A stretch of 64,000 nt of DNA from Haemophilus paraphrohaemolyticus (GTDB taxonomy: Bacteria > Pseudomonadota > Gammaproteobacteria > Enterobacterales > Pasteurellaceae): assembly GCF_002015045.1 (NCBI RefSeq), contig NZ_MUXX01000002.1, positions 62,001-126,000 on the forward strand, read 5' to 3'. This document shows, in pieces, positions 1 through 9,791 of the stretch (the first letter of the stretch is position 1; each line of letters opens with the position of its first letter). The notes under the pieces are model-generated. The model made no database searches and was not told the DNA's origin. It was given only the letters and a program-made list of their open reading frames with translations. Position numbers and translations under genes: made by a program.

Positions 1-670
1 CAATAATGCTCAAAATAATGGCATAAACAACCATTGCTTCTGGTGTACGAGCGAAACGCCTTGCTGTGGCAGATGGAATGATTAAGAGTGAAGTGATAAT
101 TAACGCCCCAACAAATTTCATACTCAAAGCAATTGTTAATGCGGTGAGGAGCATCAGTAATAATCGCACGCGAGCAACATTCAATCCTTCCACTTGCGCC
201 AATTCTGGGCTAATGGTAATAGAAAGTAATTTAGACCAGAAGAAGGCTAAAATTCCACCAATCACAATGACTCCAATGCCGATAAAAATAACATCGTTAA
301 AGTTGATCGCCAAAAGATCACCAAATAGGTAAGACATTAAATCTACACGAACATTATCAAGCAAACTAATCGTAATCACGCCAAGGGAAAGACTGCAATG
401 AGCGATAATACCAAGCACGGTATCAACTGAATAGTTGGTTTTATGCTCAAGCCAGACTAAAGCCATTGCGAGTATAACCGTCATCACAATCACGGCAATA
501 TAAGGATCAACCTCAAGGAAGATGCCAAGTGCGACGCCAAGCAATGCGGAGTGAGAAAGCGTATCACCAAAATACGCCATTTTCCGCCAAACAACAAAAG
601 CACCAAGTGGTGCAGTAATCAATGAGAGTAATAATCCTGCAAGCCAGGCAGGAAGTAGAATATCAAGCAT
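1..670 (-). CDS. znuB: ZnuB, zinc ABC transporter permease (3' end cut by the window)
   Basis: Inner-membrane permease of the ABC-3 family that passes zinc from the periplasmic binding protein ZnuA into the cytoplasm, powered by ZnuC. About 223 residues are visible from ATG at 670. The N-terminus MLDILLPAWLAGLLLS, the segment FVVWRKMAYFGDTLSHSALL and the C-terminal stretch MKFVGALIITSLLIIPSATA match E. coli ZnuB closely, which favours zinc over manganese relatives. The last part of the gene lies outside the window. It follows rarA by 68 bases on the same strand with only a weak ribosome binding site, and no znuC lies directly upstream; the ATPase and binding protein must be elsewhere. Confidence 0.9.
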   Translation of the reverse strand, partial: MLDILLPAWLAGLLLSLITAPLGAFVVWRKMAYFGDTLSHSALLGVALGIFLEVDPYIAVIVMTVILAMALVWLEHKTNYSVDTVLGIIAHCSLSLGVITISLLDNVRVDLMSYLFGDLLAINFNDVIFIGIGVIVIGGILAFFWSKLLSITISPELAQVEGLNVARVRLLLMLLTALTIALSMKFVGALIITSLLIIPSATARRFARTPEAMVVYAIILSII

Positions 671-738
671 AATGTTACAGGCGGTCGAATTTGCAAATAT
701 TTCTGCAAATCCCACCGCTTTCCTCTATTTATATTGGA

Positions 739-2076
739 CTATCTATATCGTTTTTGTGGACTTTGAATATCTTGTGCCTTCAGCCACGCCATTTTTTCTT
801 TAATCTGTTTTTCCATTCCGCGTTCAGTTGGGAAGTAAAATTCCGTGTCCTTCAACTCAGGTGGGAAATAATTTTCGCCTGCAGCATAAGCATTCGGTTC
901 ATTATGAGCATAACGATACCCATCGCCATAACCGAGCGATTTCATTAACTGCGTTGGCGCATTACGTAAATGCTCGGGCACATCATAATCCTTCGCCTCT
1001 TTTGCCAAACGTTTTGCCTCATTGAATGCCGTATAAACTGCATTGCTTTTTGGGGCAACAGCCAAATAAATAACCGCTTGTGCAATGGCACGCTCCCCTT
1101 CATAAGCTCCTACTCTGGTATAGCAATCCCAAGCATTAATCGCAATTTGCATAGCACGTGGATCGGCATTCCCAATATCTTCAGAGGCAATGGCTAATAA
1201 TCGGCGTGCAACATAAAGTGGATCACCGCCTGCAGTTAAAATGCGGGCATACCAATATAATGCACCATCAGGCGAAGAGCCTCGAATAGATTTATGCAAG
1301 GCTGAAATCAAATCGTAATAGCGATCACCACCTTTATCAAAACGGGCTTGCCGTTCGCCTAGAATTTCTGTTAACAAGGATTTATTGAGTAACTTGCCTT
1401 TTGCGGTCGTTTCCGCCATATCTGACATCAGCTCTAAGCAATTCAACGCATAACGTGCATCACCATTCACATAATCGGCAAGTAAATCAAGTACTTCATC
1501 TTCAAGCACAAAAGTCTCGTTGCCCAAACCTCGCTCTTTATCGGTCAAAGCTTGCTCTAATATGCTTAAAATATCTTGCTTTTGAAGTGGTTTGAGAATG
1601 TAAATTCGAGCCCGAGAAAGCAAGGCATTATTTAATTCAAAGGATGGATTTTCGGTTGTTGCACCAATAAAAATAATCGTGCCATCTTCAATATGGGGCA
1701 AAAACGCATCTTGTTGGCTTTTGTTAAAACGATGTACTTCGTCCACAAACAGTACCGTTCTTCTACCTGTTTGCTGATTTAATTTTGCTTTATCAATAGC
1801 TTCGCGGATCTCTTTAATACCAGACGTTACCGCTGAAATACGCTCTACTTCTGCATTTAAATGGTGTGCAATAATCTCTGCTAATGTGGTTTTACCCGTG
1901 CCAGGGGGGCCCCAGAAGATCATTGAATGAGCTCGTTGCATTGCAATCGCTTTTTGCAGTGGCTTGCCTTCGCCAATTAGGTGCGATTGTCCTCGATATT
2001 CTGTCAGCGTACGAGGGCGCATTCGGGCTGAAAGCGGTCTAAAATCTTCAGTAAAATCAAAAGAGAAAGTGCTCAT
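739..2076 (-). CDS. rarA: RarA (MgsA), replication-associated AAA+ ATPase
   Basis: Clamp-loader-like AAA+ ATPase acting at stalled replication forks. Of 445 residues, Walker A is [15 protein letters not shown] and Walker B with sensor is [20 protein letters not shown]; the C-terminal half has the tetramerisation domain typical of RarA/WRNIP1. The chosen ATG at 2076 begins [20 protein letters not shown] and has AGAGGAAAAA just upstream; the frame is open 20 codons further, but that extension overlaps the end of mreD. The length fits the family. It lies 8 bases after mreD, so it is probably the last gene of the mre transcript or reads through into znuB. Confidence 0.95.
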   Translation of the reverse strand: MSTFSFDFTEDFRPLSARMRPRTLTEYRGQSHLIGEGKPLQKAIAMQRAHSMIFWGPPGTGKTTLAEIIAHHLNAEVERISAVTSGIKEIREAIDKAKLNQQTGRRTVLFVDEVHRFNKSQQDAFLPHIEDGTIIFIGATTENPSFELNNALLSRARIYILKPLQKQDILSILEQALTDKERGLGNETFVLEDEVLDLLADYVNGDARYALNCLELMSDMAETTAKGKLLNKSLLTEILGERQARFDKGGDRYYDLISALHKSIRGSSPDGALYWYARILTAGGDPLYVARRLLAIASEDIGNADPRAMQIAINAWDCYTRVGAYEGERAIAQAVIYLAVAPKSNAVYTAFNEAKRLAKEAKDYDVPEHLRNAPTQLMKSLGYGDGYRYAHNEPNAYAAGENYFPPELKDTEFYFPTERGMEKQIKEKMAWLKAQDIQSPQKRYR

Positions 2077-2084
2077 TTTTTCCT

Positions 2085-2573
2085 CTAACGTAAGCGTAAT
2101 TGACGGCGAATTTGTCGCATCAGCAAGAACACCCAAGGCCAGAGAATGCCGCTAATTACAGCACCGATAATTTCTTGGCTATTGAACGTTGCAGAATGTA
2201 AAAGTACACCAATTAAATAGATAAAAATACGAATAGCGATAATATAAGCAATCACAATCACGCCCTGTAGCCAAAGCGAGAGATTCCGCAAAATAAGATG
2301 GTGTTTTGTGACAAAATAGATCGCTATAGAAAGCACAAGTGCGTGAACACCAAGCACCGAGCCTAAAATCAAATCCCAAATGATGCCAGCTACAAAAGCC
2401 GTACCCACACTGACTTTATCAGGCAATGCTAATGCCCAATAAATCAACACGAGAATAAGCCAAGAAGGGCGGAAACCTTGTAAACCGACAGGCCAAGGCA
2501 TAATTTCTAAAATAAGAGCGACCACAAAAATAAACGCCAATACAATGATTTGGAAAAGTGGATGCTGTCGCAT
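2085..2573 (-). CDS. mreD: MreD, rod-shape-determining membrane protein
   Basis: Small integral inner-membrane protein of the elongasome, linking MreC and MreB to the peptidoglycan synthesis machinery in rod-shaped cells. The 162 residues form about five hydrophobic helices, with the typical end RRQLRLR. Sequence similarity in MreD is low, so the call rests mostly on hydropathy, size and position: the start codon overlaps the mreC stop by one base (TAATG), a translational coupling seen in mreBCD operons. Confidence 0.93.
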   Translation of the reverse strand: MRQHPLFQIIVLAFIFVVALILEIMPWPVGLQGFRPSWLILVLIYWALALPDKVSVGTAFVAGIIWDLILGSVLGVHALVLSIAIYFVTKHHLILRNLSLWLQGVIVIAYIIAIRIFIYLIGVLLHSATFNSQEIIGAVISGILWPWVFLLMRQIRRQLRLR

Positions 2574-3637
2574 TATTCCGCTCCTTGTTCAGTATGATGT
2601 TCTTGCTCTTGCACTGCTTCTGGTTGAGCTGCCGGATTGTCCGAGGCTTCATCCGTTTGATCAATCACCTCTGGTTTTTCTTCTGGTTTATCTTCAACCT
2701 GCTCTTTCTTATTCGTTAAATTACGCAAGCGATCAATTGGGCTAACGCTACGGCGGCGCTCTTCAACCACTTCTCGGACTTCTTGAGGAGAAAGGGCTTG
2801 AGCTTTACGCATTTCATCGTTAATTGGCCAAAGTAACAGCAAGTAACGCAAGCGGTCTAAAGAAGCAAGCGGTTTTGCAATAATACGAGCAAATTGGCTT
2901 TTTGTATCATTGGTTACACTTTCTACAATTGCTACGGGATAACCTTCTGGAAAGCGACCACCTAAGCCCGAAGTAACAAGTACATCGCCTTTCATAATAT
3001 CAGTCGAACGAGGCAGATTATCGATAACAAGTTCATCATTATGCCCCGTGCCATTTGCGATACCTCGCACATCATTACGCAATACCTGCACAGGCACAGC
3101 ATGAGTAATATCGGTAATCAGCAACACGCGGCTCATACTCTCGCCCACAGAAATTACTTGCCCCACAACACCGCGTTCGTCAATTACCGCCTGCCCAACA
3201 TAAGCACCGTTTTTTTGCCCTTGATTAATCACAACTTGCTGACGATAAGCATCCATCTCTGAGGTTAAAACTTCAGTGATTTTCTTATATTCATCTTGAC
3301 GTAATGGCGAGCCTAACAACAAACGTAAACGTTGGTTTTCAACTTTTAACTGATCAAGTAACAACAAATCGGCGTTTTTCTCGCGAAGTTGCTCTTTTAA
3401 CACCTTGTTTTCAAGCTGTAATTTATTGGTATCAATAAAATTATCACTGATGCCATCTAACACTGAACGGGGAGTATTGGCAAAATAGTACAAGCCGCTC
3501 ACAGCAGTTTCGAGCATATTACGGATTTGGATCATCGCACTGCTTCGACCATCGAGCACAATCAACGTGATTGAAATGCAAATTGCAAAGAAGAGGCGAA
3601 CCCCCAACGAGGGTGTTTTCGCAAAAATTGGCTTCAT
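2573..3637 (-). CDS. mreC: MreC, rod-shape-determining protein
   Basis: Bitopic inner-membrane protein that scaffolds the elongasome in the periplasm. The 354 residues show a short cytoplasmic N-terminus, one membrane segment near residues 13-30, a coiled coil around 65-110 (NKLQLENKVLKEQLREKNAD) and the beta-rich MreC domain containing VGQVISVGE and SGLGGRFPEGYPVAIVESV. The C-terminal 80 residues are acidic and rich in Pro, Glu and Gln, a low-complexity tail common in this family. No strong ribosome binding site is visible at the ATG. It is followed by mreD and preceded by mreB. Confidence 0.95.
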   Translation of the reverse strand: MKPIFAKTPSLGVRLFFAICISITLIVLDGRSSAMIQIRNMLETAVSGLYYFANTPRSVLDGISDNFIDTNKLQLENKVLKEQLREKNADLLLLDQLKVENQRLRLLLGSPLRQDEYKKITEVLTSEMDAYRQQVVINQGQKNGAYVGQAVIDERGVVGQVISVGESMSRVLLITDITHAVPVQVLRNDVRGIANGTGHNDELVIDNLPRSTDIMKGDVLVTSGLGGRFPEGYPVAIVESVTNDTKSQFARIIAKPLASLDRLRYLLLLWPINDEMRKAQALSPQEVREVVEERRRSVSPIDRLRNLTNKKEQVEDKPEEKPEVIDQTDEASDNPAAQPEAVQEQEHHTEQGAE

Positions 3638-3726
3638 AGAGTTGCTAATAAAATGAAAAGGGTTGGGATTAAATAGAAAATGGACATAAACTGATGTCCA
3701 TTTCTATTTTAAATGATTAGCCGATA

Positions 3727-4791
<1,065 letters not shown>

Positions 4792-4813
4792 TTATTTATA
4801 GCTACCTACATAG

Positions 4814-4860
4814 AGCGACCACCTAAGGTAGTCGCAAAAAATTGCCCTATAATATAGCAA
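4814..4860 (-). promoter_or_regulatory. mreB upstream region with hairpin and -10-like element
   Basis: On the minus strand a TATTAT-like hexamer near 4850 is followed by an imperfect hairpin at 4814-4834 (arms GCGACTACC and GGTGGTCGC). This would place a structured 5' leader in front of mreB. The hexamer and hairpin are seen; their use as promoter and leader is inferred. Confidence 0.35.
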
Positions 4861-4920
4861 AAAATAGGCATTTGTTTCAACGGATAAACGAATAATCAGG
4901 ATAAAATAACGTAAATTAAA

Positions 4921-4955
4921 ATAAAAAAATCCCGAATACATAATGCATTCGGGAT
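4921..4955 (-). terminator. Intrinsic terminator of rplY
   Basis: A perfect 9-bp stem (ATCCCGAAT at 4947-4955 paired with 4929-4937, 9-base loop) is followed on the minus strand by a run of seven T. It sits 28 bases after the rplY stop, so rplY and mreB are separate transcription units. Confidence 0.9.
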
Positions 4956-4983
4956 AATCGTTTAGACTATAAGAGCATCTAAA

Positions 4984-5271
4984 TTATGCACGTTTGAAGT
5001 CCAAGTGAACTAATTTTGGTTTAGTTGGGTGACGCTGAATCGCTTGTACTTTCACTTTTTCTTCTTTGCCAGCCACAACGATAATTAAAACTTCGTTGTA
5101 GAACGCATCATAAGCTTGTGCGTTGTTTACGTTATCGTGGTTTAAAACGATTGATACAGGTTCTGCATTACCACCGTAGATGATTGCAGGAACTTGACCA
5201 GCATGACGCAGGCGGCGGCTCGCACCCTTACCTTGCGCTGTACGAACTTCAGCTTCAAATTTGAATGACAT
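4984..5271 (-). CDS. rplY: Ribosomal protein L25 (short form)
   Basis: 5S rRNA-binding protein of the large ribosomal subunit. The 95 residues correspond to the single-domain L25 of gammaproteobacteria, not the longer CTC/TL5 form. Family features are [16 protein letters not shown] near residues 20-35 and [15 protein letters not shown] at the C-terminus. The gene has its own ribosome binding site (GAGAATT) and a strong terminator, and is probably monocistronic. Confidence 0.97.
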   Translation of the reverse strand: MSFKFEAEVRTAQGKGASRRLRHAGQVPAIIYGGNAEPVSIVLNHDNVNNAQAYDAFYNEVLIIVVAGKEEKVKVQAIQRHPTKPKLVHLDFKRA

Positions 5272-5417
5272 AGTGTAATTCTCTTTAAATAAATGGAATT
5301 TTCATTCCGTTAAAAATAAAAAATAGCAGGCGACCCAGCTATCTTCGTGAATAATTGACAAATAGTCGGGACGTATTTTACACACTTTCCGACCAAATGC
5401 CAAGCTTAAAAATGAAG

Positions 5418-5445
5418 AAAGAGATAGCTTTTCGGCTATCTCTTT
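5418..5445 (-). terminator. Terminator after the malic enzyme gene
   Basis: An 11-bp perfect stem (5418-5428 with 5435-5445, loop of 6) lies 14 bases after the stop, with T-rich sequence on the minus strand. It ends the citrate cluster. Confidence 0.85.
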
Positions 5446-5458
5446 TGCAAAATTCAGA

Positions 5459-6727
5459 TTAAGCGGTTAATTTTTTCAATCTTTCTGCATAAGCATTCCA
5501 ATCGGTAATTGGACGCGTTGCGACTCCGCTTTCCATTGCAGCTTTAGCAACCGCTGATGATACCTGCACGATTAAACGCGGATCAAATGGCGTTGGGATT
5601 AAATAATCTGCACCGAATGATAAGTGACCATAGTTTGAAATCACTTCAAGTGGCACTGGTTCTTTGGCTAAATCTGCGATGGCGTGAGCGGCTGCCATTT
5701 TCATTTCTTCATTGATTGCGGTTGCCCCTACATCTAAAGCACCACGGAATAAGAATGGGAAGCAAAGCACGTTGTTTACTTGGTTTGGATAGTCTGAACG
5801 ACCAGTACATACAACCGCATCTGGACGTACTGCTTTCGCATCGTGCGGAGTTGTTTCTGGCACTGGATTTGCAAGTGCAAGAATTAACGGAGTATCTGCC
5901 ATCGTTTTGATCATCTCTTGGCTTAATGCGCCTGCTTTTGAGCAGCCTAAGAACACATCTGCACCTTTGATTGCATCTGCAAGGGTACGCCAGCCATTAT
6001 CTTCAATGGCATAGAACTGTTTGGTTTCATCCATTTTATCGCCACGACCTTTGAAAATCACCCCTTTCGAGTCACACATTGTGATGTTCTCTTTTTTGAA
6101 GCCTAATGAGCGAAGCAAGTTAGTACACGCAATGGCTGATGCACCCGCACCATTTACCACTAAATGCACTTCATCAATTTTTTTGCCTACTACTTGTAAG
6201 CCATTTAATGCAGCCGCACCCACGATAATTGCCGTGCCATGTTGGTCATCGTGGAAAACAGGGATGCCCATACGTTCACGTAATGTTTTTTCGATGTAGA
6301 AACACTCTGGTGCTTTAATATCCTCAAGGTTAATACCACCAAAGGTCGGCTCCAGAGAAGCGATAATATCGACTAATTTTTCAGGATTGGTTTCGTTGAT
6401 TTCGATATCGAAAACATCAATGCCTGCAAATTTTTTGAAAAGTACACCTTTACCTTCCATAACAGGTTTTGATGCCAATGCCCCAATGTTGCCTAACCCT
6501 AATACCGCTGTACCATTTGAGATAACAGCCACTAAGTTACCCCGAGCAGTATAACGGCTTGCTGTGGAAGGATCTTTTTCAATTTCTAAGCAAGGCTCTG
6601 CTACGCCAGGTGAGTATGCAAGGGCTAAGTCGTGCTGAGTTGTAAGGTTTTTGGTTGGGGTCACAGAGATTTTACCTGGGATTGGAAATTCGTGAAAATC
6701 AAGGGCTTCTTGTTTTAAATCGCTCAT
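5459..6727 (-). CDS. Short malic enzyme, possibly a CitM-type oxaloacetate decarboxylase
   Basis: Member of the malic enzyme family: decarboxylates malate to pyruvate with NAD(P), or oxaloacetate directly. At 422 residues it has only the malic enzyme domains and lacks the phosphotransacetylase-like C-terminal half of E. coli MaeB (about 759 residues). Visible signatures are the catalytic Tyr region [13 protein letters not shown], the metal-site segment [10 protein letters not shown] and the nucleotide site [11 protein letters not shown]. It is the last gene of the citrate lyase/citT cluster. In Weissella and Lactococcus a protein of this family in the same setting, CitM, is an oxaloacetate decarboxylase; that role is inferred here, while ordinary malic enzyme activity cannot be excluded. 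A GGACAT ribosome binding site precedes the ATG. Confidence 0.9.
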   Translation of the reverse strand: MSDLKQEALDFHEFPIPGKISVTPTKNLTTQHDLALAYSPGVAEPCLEIEKDPSTASRYTARGNLVAVISNGTAVLGLGNIGALASKPVMEGKGVLFKKFAGIDVFDIEINETNPEKLVDIIASLEPTFGGINLEDIKAPECFYIEKTLRERMGIPVFHDDQHGTAIIVGAAALNGLQVVGKKIDEVHLVVNGAGASAIACTNLLRSLGFKKENITMCDSKGVIFKGRGDKMDETKQFYAIEDNGWRTLADAIKGADVFLGCSKAGALSQEMIKTMADTPLILALANPVPETTPHDAKAVRPDAVVCTGRSDYPNQVNNVLCFPFLFRGALDVGATAINEEMKMAAAHAIADLAKEPVPLEVISNYGHLSFGADYLIPTPFDPRLIVQVSSAVAKAAMESGVATRPITDWNAYAERLKKLTA

Positions 6728-6819
6728 GTTATGTCCTTATTTTGTCGTGTTATGGAATGAATGTAGAGATTTTTATCAAATTAAGAAAGATAAGTTTGAT
6801 ATGGTATATAAGATAACAA

Positions 6820-6864
6820 AAAGCGGTGAAGTTTTGCAAAATTTTTACAAAATCCCACCGCTAG
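6820..6864 (-). terminator. Uptake-sequence-like dyad between citT and malic enzyme
   Basis: Inverted copies of AGCGGTG and CACCGCT (6822-6828 and 6856-6862) frame a TTTTGCAAAA-like loop, 15 bases after the citT stop. It resembles the paired uptake-sequence hairpins used as terminators elsewhere in the window but has no good T-run on the minus strand, so it may only attenuate transcription into the malic enzyme gene. Confidence 0.5.
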
Positions 6865-6879
6865 TTGATTAAGAAACAA

Positions 6880-8331
6880 TTAGTTTACCGAAGGTAAAAT
6901 GCCTGCACCGAAGAGGTATTCCCACCACGCTAAACCTAAAGTTACGTGAATGATTAAGCTACCGAATGCAACCACTGCACCTGCAATCCACCAAGATTTG
7001 ATGTCGTTATAACCTGCACCAAATGTGATTGGGCCTGGGCCACCGCCGTAATGTGTTACAGAACCACCGTAAGAGTTAGAGAATAATAAGCCCAACGCTA
7101 ATAATTCAACTGGTGCACCCGCCACTTTACCTACGGTTGCGAATACTGGCACCATCGCAGCAACATAAGCACCGCCTGATGCGAATAAGTAACGCACAGA
7201 CACACTTAAAATTAAGATAACGATTAACGCTAATCCACCTTGACCTTCAAATTGAAGATAGTTTTCAAGGGTTTTTGCTAACCACGTGAAGAAACCTGCT
7301 TTATCTAAGATGCTTGACATACCGATGATACCACCGTACCAAATTAAGGTATCCCAACCTGCTTTGTTTTTACGCACATCATCCCAAGATACGATGCTTA
7401 ATACAATGCAAAGCACCATGGTAATTAACGCAACTGTTGTTGCATTTACGTGTAAGAAATCGGCGAAAATCCAACCAAATAGTGCTAATACGAATAACAC
7501 CGCTAATGATTTTTCACGGAAAGACATTGGACCTAACTCTTCCAAGCCTTTTTTCGCAATTGCCTTGTTATCTACTTGTTTTAACTCAGGTTTTGCGATG
7601 AGATAGCAGATGAATGGAATGATGAATAAGCATAATAAGCCTGGTACAGAAGCGGCTAAGAACCACTCTACCCAGTTTAATTTGATGCCTAAAATTGGCG
7701 ACATTAGTTCTAATGCCAATGCATTCGGTGCCATTGCGGTTAAGAAAATGTATGAGGTGGTTTTTACCGACATATACACGTTCATCATTAAATAGCGACC
7801 TGCTAATTTGGGTGATTTTTCGGGATCTGAACCTAATGCTACCGCCACGCTGTTCATAATTGGAAAAACAATACCACCCGCACGTGCTGTATTTGATGGT
7901 GTTGCAGGAGATAATAATAAATCCAAGAACATACTCACATAACCGATACGCAATGTGGTGCTACCGAACCAGTTGATCATATGGTATGCGATACGTTTAC
8001 CCAAGCCAGTAATCACAAATGCAGAACTTAGCGTAAATGCGGTAAAGATTAACCACGTTGTACCAGATTGGTAACCTGAAAGTGTTTGGCTCACTTTCAC
8101 AAGCTCTTTTGCCCCTTCGGTATTACCAATGGTTGCGGCAGATGCGGCAACTGCTGCCAATAATAAGACTGGCTCACCGAATGGTTTGATCACCAAACCA
8201 ACGATAGTTGCGATATAGATACCTAACAAACGCCACGCAATCAGAGACAGCCCCTCTGGTGCAGGCAACAAGAAGAAAATCACAGGAATGGCAACCAACA
8301 CTGCAGTTTTCTGAGCTTTAGATAAAGCCAT
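6880..8331 (-). CDS. citT: CitT-like DASS family citrate/dicarboxylate transporter
   Basis: Inner-membrane carrier of the divalent anion:Na+ symporter family, length 483 against 487 for E. coli CitT. Features include LSPATPSNTARAGGIVFPIM near residues 145-165 and the second substrate-site repeat containing SNSYGGSVTHYGGGPGPI near 425-445, as in CitT/SODiT proteins. About 12 hydrophobic segments are visible. In E. coli CitT swaps citrate for succinate during citrate fermentation. It lies 17 bases after citXG with a good AGAGGTG ribosome binding site, so it belongs to the cit operon. Citrate as substrate is inferred from this context. Confidence 0.9.
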   Translation of the reverse strand: MALSKAQKTAVLVAIPVIFFLLPAPEGLSLIAWRLLGIYIATIVGLVIKPFGEPVLLLAAVAASAATIGNTEGAKELVKVSQTLSGYQSGTTWLIFTAFTLSSAFVITGLGKRIAYHMINWFGSTTLRIGYVSMFLDLLLSPATPSNTARAGGIVFPIMNSVAVALGSDPEKSPKLAGRYLMMNVYMSVKTTSYIFLTAMAPNALALELMSPILGIKLNWVEWFLAASVPGLLCLFIIPFICYLIAKPELKQVDNKAIAKKGLEELGPMSFREKSLAVLFVLALFGWIFADFLHVNATTVALITMVLCIVLSIVSWDDVRKNKAGWDTLIWYGGIIGMSSILDKAGFFTWLAKTLENYLQFEGQGGLALIVILILSVSVRYLFASGGAYVAAMVPVFATVGKVAGAPVELLALGLLFSNSYGGSVTHYGGGPGPITFGAGYNDIKSWWIAGAVVAFGSLIIHVTLGLAWWEYLFGAGILPSVN

Positions 8332-8348
8332 AGTTCACCTCTAAAAGA

Positions 8349-9779
8349 TTAAAGTTTAAGATAATGTTTAAGGAAAATCAGTAATGCCAACAGATCTGCA
8401 CTGCCCCCTGAGCTGAGGTTACGAGCAATACACGCTTGATCAAGTTGGCCCAAATTGTTTTTTAGTTCGCTTTCATTCAGCAATATACTTGGATTATCCA
8501 GCAATTTTTTTGCCTCTTGCTGTACAAATTTCAGTCCTGCCATTCCGCCACGATGTATTACATTTGTATCGGGGTTCACCGCCATCAAATAAACCAACGC
8601 TATCAACCATTGATGCTCAGTTGAGTTAACCTTCTTATTTGACAGAAAATCAAGCGTTTGACGAACCAACGCAAAACCACTTTCTGCCTCGCCTCTTGCT
8701 CCCGTTAAACCATACTGCTGAAAGAGCTGAACGCCTGCGGTAAGCGGTTGATTTTTCGGGAAATATTGCAATTCAGCACAAAGCCCTTGGGTAAATTCTG
8801 CCACCATTTCGCAAATCTGGTCGATATTTATTGCCACATGATGCTGCTGATATAATCGACCTATTGCCGTACAAACCAAGCCAAAAGCAAAAATTGCCCC
8901 TTTATGGGTGTTTACCTGTTCTGTTGCTTGCAACATTGCTTGTTCTGCTTGCAAACCAAGCGGTCGAATTTGGCGGAGAATTTGCGAACTTGGCTCTTCA
9001 GCGGTTTTCATTCCTTCTAATACAAAATGCGAGAAAAATGGCTTTAATGCCAACGCACTTTGCTCGAAAGTGTGCAAATTCATATCCTTGTGCGAACCAT
9101 TATTTATACTGTCTACTAAACCTGGCTTAGGCGAAAGTCTGGCTTCACTCAGCAAAGCAGAGTAAGCCAATTCTGCAATTTGTTCAGCAAAATCCACCGC
9201 TTGTACACGAGGCTGCATTTCCGCAAAAATCTCATCAAAACTATGCTTACGAGAGCGTGCACAGCTTTTGGCATTATCATCGCATACCAAACAAGGACGT
9301 GGTGGGAAATCAAAATCAGCACGACTTAATAAATTGCCGTTATGGTCAATCACATCAATATCCCACAATCGAGCTAGTGGCGAACTATCTTCTAGCTGCA
9401 CTGTTTCTTGCTTGAGTAAATTTGCCTCAATAGGCAGTACAAATAACGCTTCGTGCCCTGTTTCCAACGGGCGAATAAATTGGGCACTGGGTTGCACGCC
9501 CAATTTGTCAAATAAAGCGGTCAAATTTTCTAGTGCTTTTGCAAAAACAAAATCTAGCAAAGCATTTTTCTTTATTCCCCCAACCGCAAGCAAAGTTAGC
9601 GAAAGCACCGTTTCACCATATTGCTCAAGGCATTGTTGTTGGAGATTAGCACGATTTTCTCGGGCTTCTAAAAGCTGCTCAAGTGAAATTTCTTGCCCTT
9701 CAAGAGAAAATTTTTTGAAAAGATGTTGCAAATTTTGACCGCTCTTTTTATGTATTGCGAGCGTGAACCTTTGGTTCAC
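8349..9779 (-). CDS. citXG: CitXG, fused citrate lyase maturation enzyme
   Basis: Bifunctional protein that makes the citrate lyase prosthetic group and attaches it to CitD. The N-terminal part is CitX (holo-ACP transferase), with SPLARLWDIDVI and FPPRPCLVCDD; the C-terminal part, from about residue 195, is CitG (triphosphoribosyl-dephospho-CoA synthase), with LSPKPGLVDSINNGSHKDMN. H. influenzae has the same fusion. Of the 476 residues, the first 17 are doubtful: the only upstream start is a GTG inside a dispersed hairpin repeat (9757-9787), whereas TTG at residue 18 would give an N-terminus collinear with E. coli CitX. The gene follows citF closely, 12 bases from its stop. Confidence 0.92.
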   Translation of the reverse strand: MNQRFTLAIHKKSGQNLQHLFKKFSLEGQEISLEQLLEARENRANLQQQCLEQYGETVLSLTLLAVGGIKKNALLDFVFAKALENLTALFDKLGVQPSAQFIRPLETGHEALFVLPIEANLLKQETVQLEDSSPLARLWDIDVIDHNGNLLSRADFDFPPRPCLVCDDNAKSCARSRKHSFDEIFAEMQPRVQAVDFAEQIAELAYSALLSEARLSPKPGLVDSINNGSHKDMNLHTFEQSALALKPFFSHFVLEGMKTAEEPSSQILRQIRPLGLQAEQAMLQATEQVNTHKGAIFAFGLVCTAIGRLYQQHHVAINIDQICEMVAEFTQGLCAELQYFPKNQPLTAGVQLFQQYGLTGARGEAESGFALVRQTLDFLSNKKVNSTEHQWLIALVYLMAVNPDTNVIHRGGMAGLKFVQQEAKKLLDNPSILLNESELKNNLGQLDQACIARNLSSGGSADLLALLIFLKHYLKL

Positions 9780-9787
9780 ACACCCTA
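9757..9787 (-). repeat. Dispersed hairpin repeat, copy 1
   Basis: On the minus strand TAGGGTGTGTGAACC is followed by its partial mirror GGTTCACGCTCGC; the inner stem GTGAACC/GGTTCAC is perfect with a 3-base loop. Related copies lie at 62720-62752 (plus orientation) and 62785-62815 (minus). Like the third copy it is joined to an uptake-sequence half site (GACCGCTCTTT). It provides the GTG proposed as the citXG start. Confidence 0.7.
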
Positions 9788-9791
9788 TAAA

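Noticed and set aside
5281..5458. Possible small gene between rplY and the malic enzyme
   Set aside because: Only the rplY upstream region and the malic enzyme terminator are found; no frame with a ribosome binding site.
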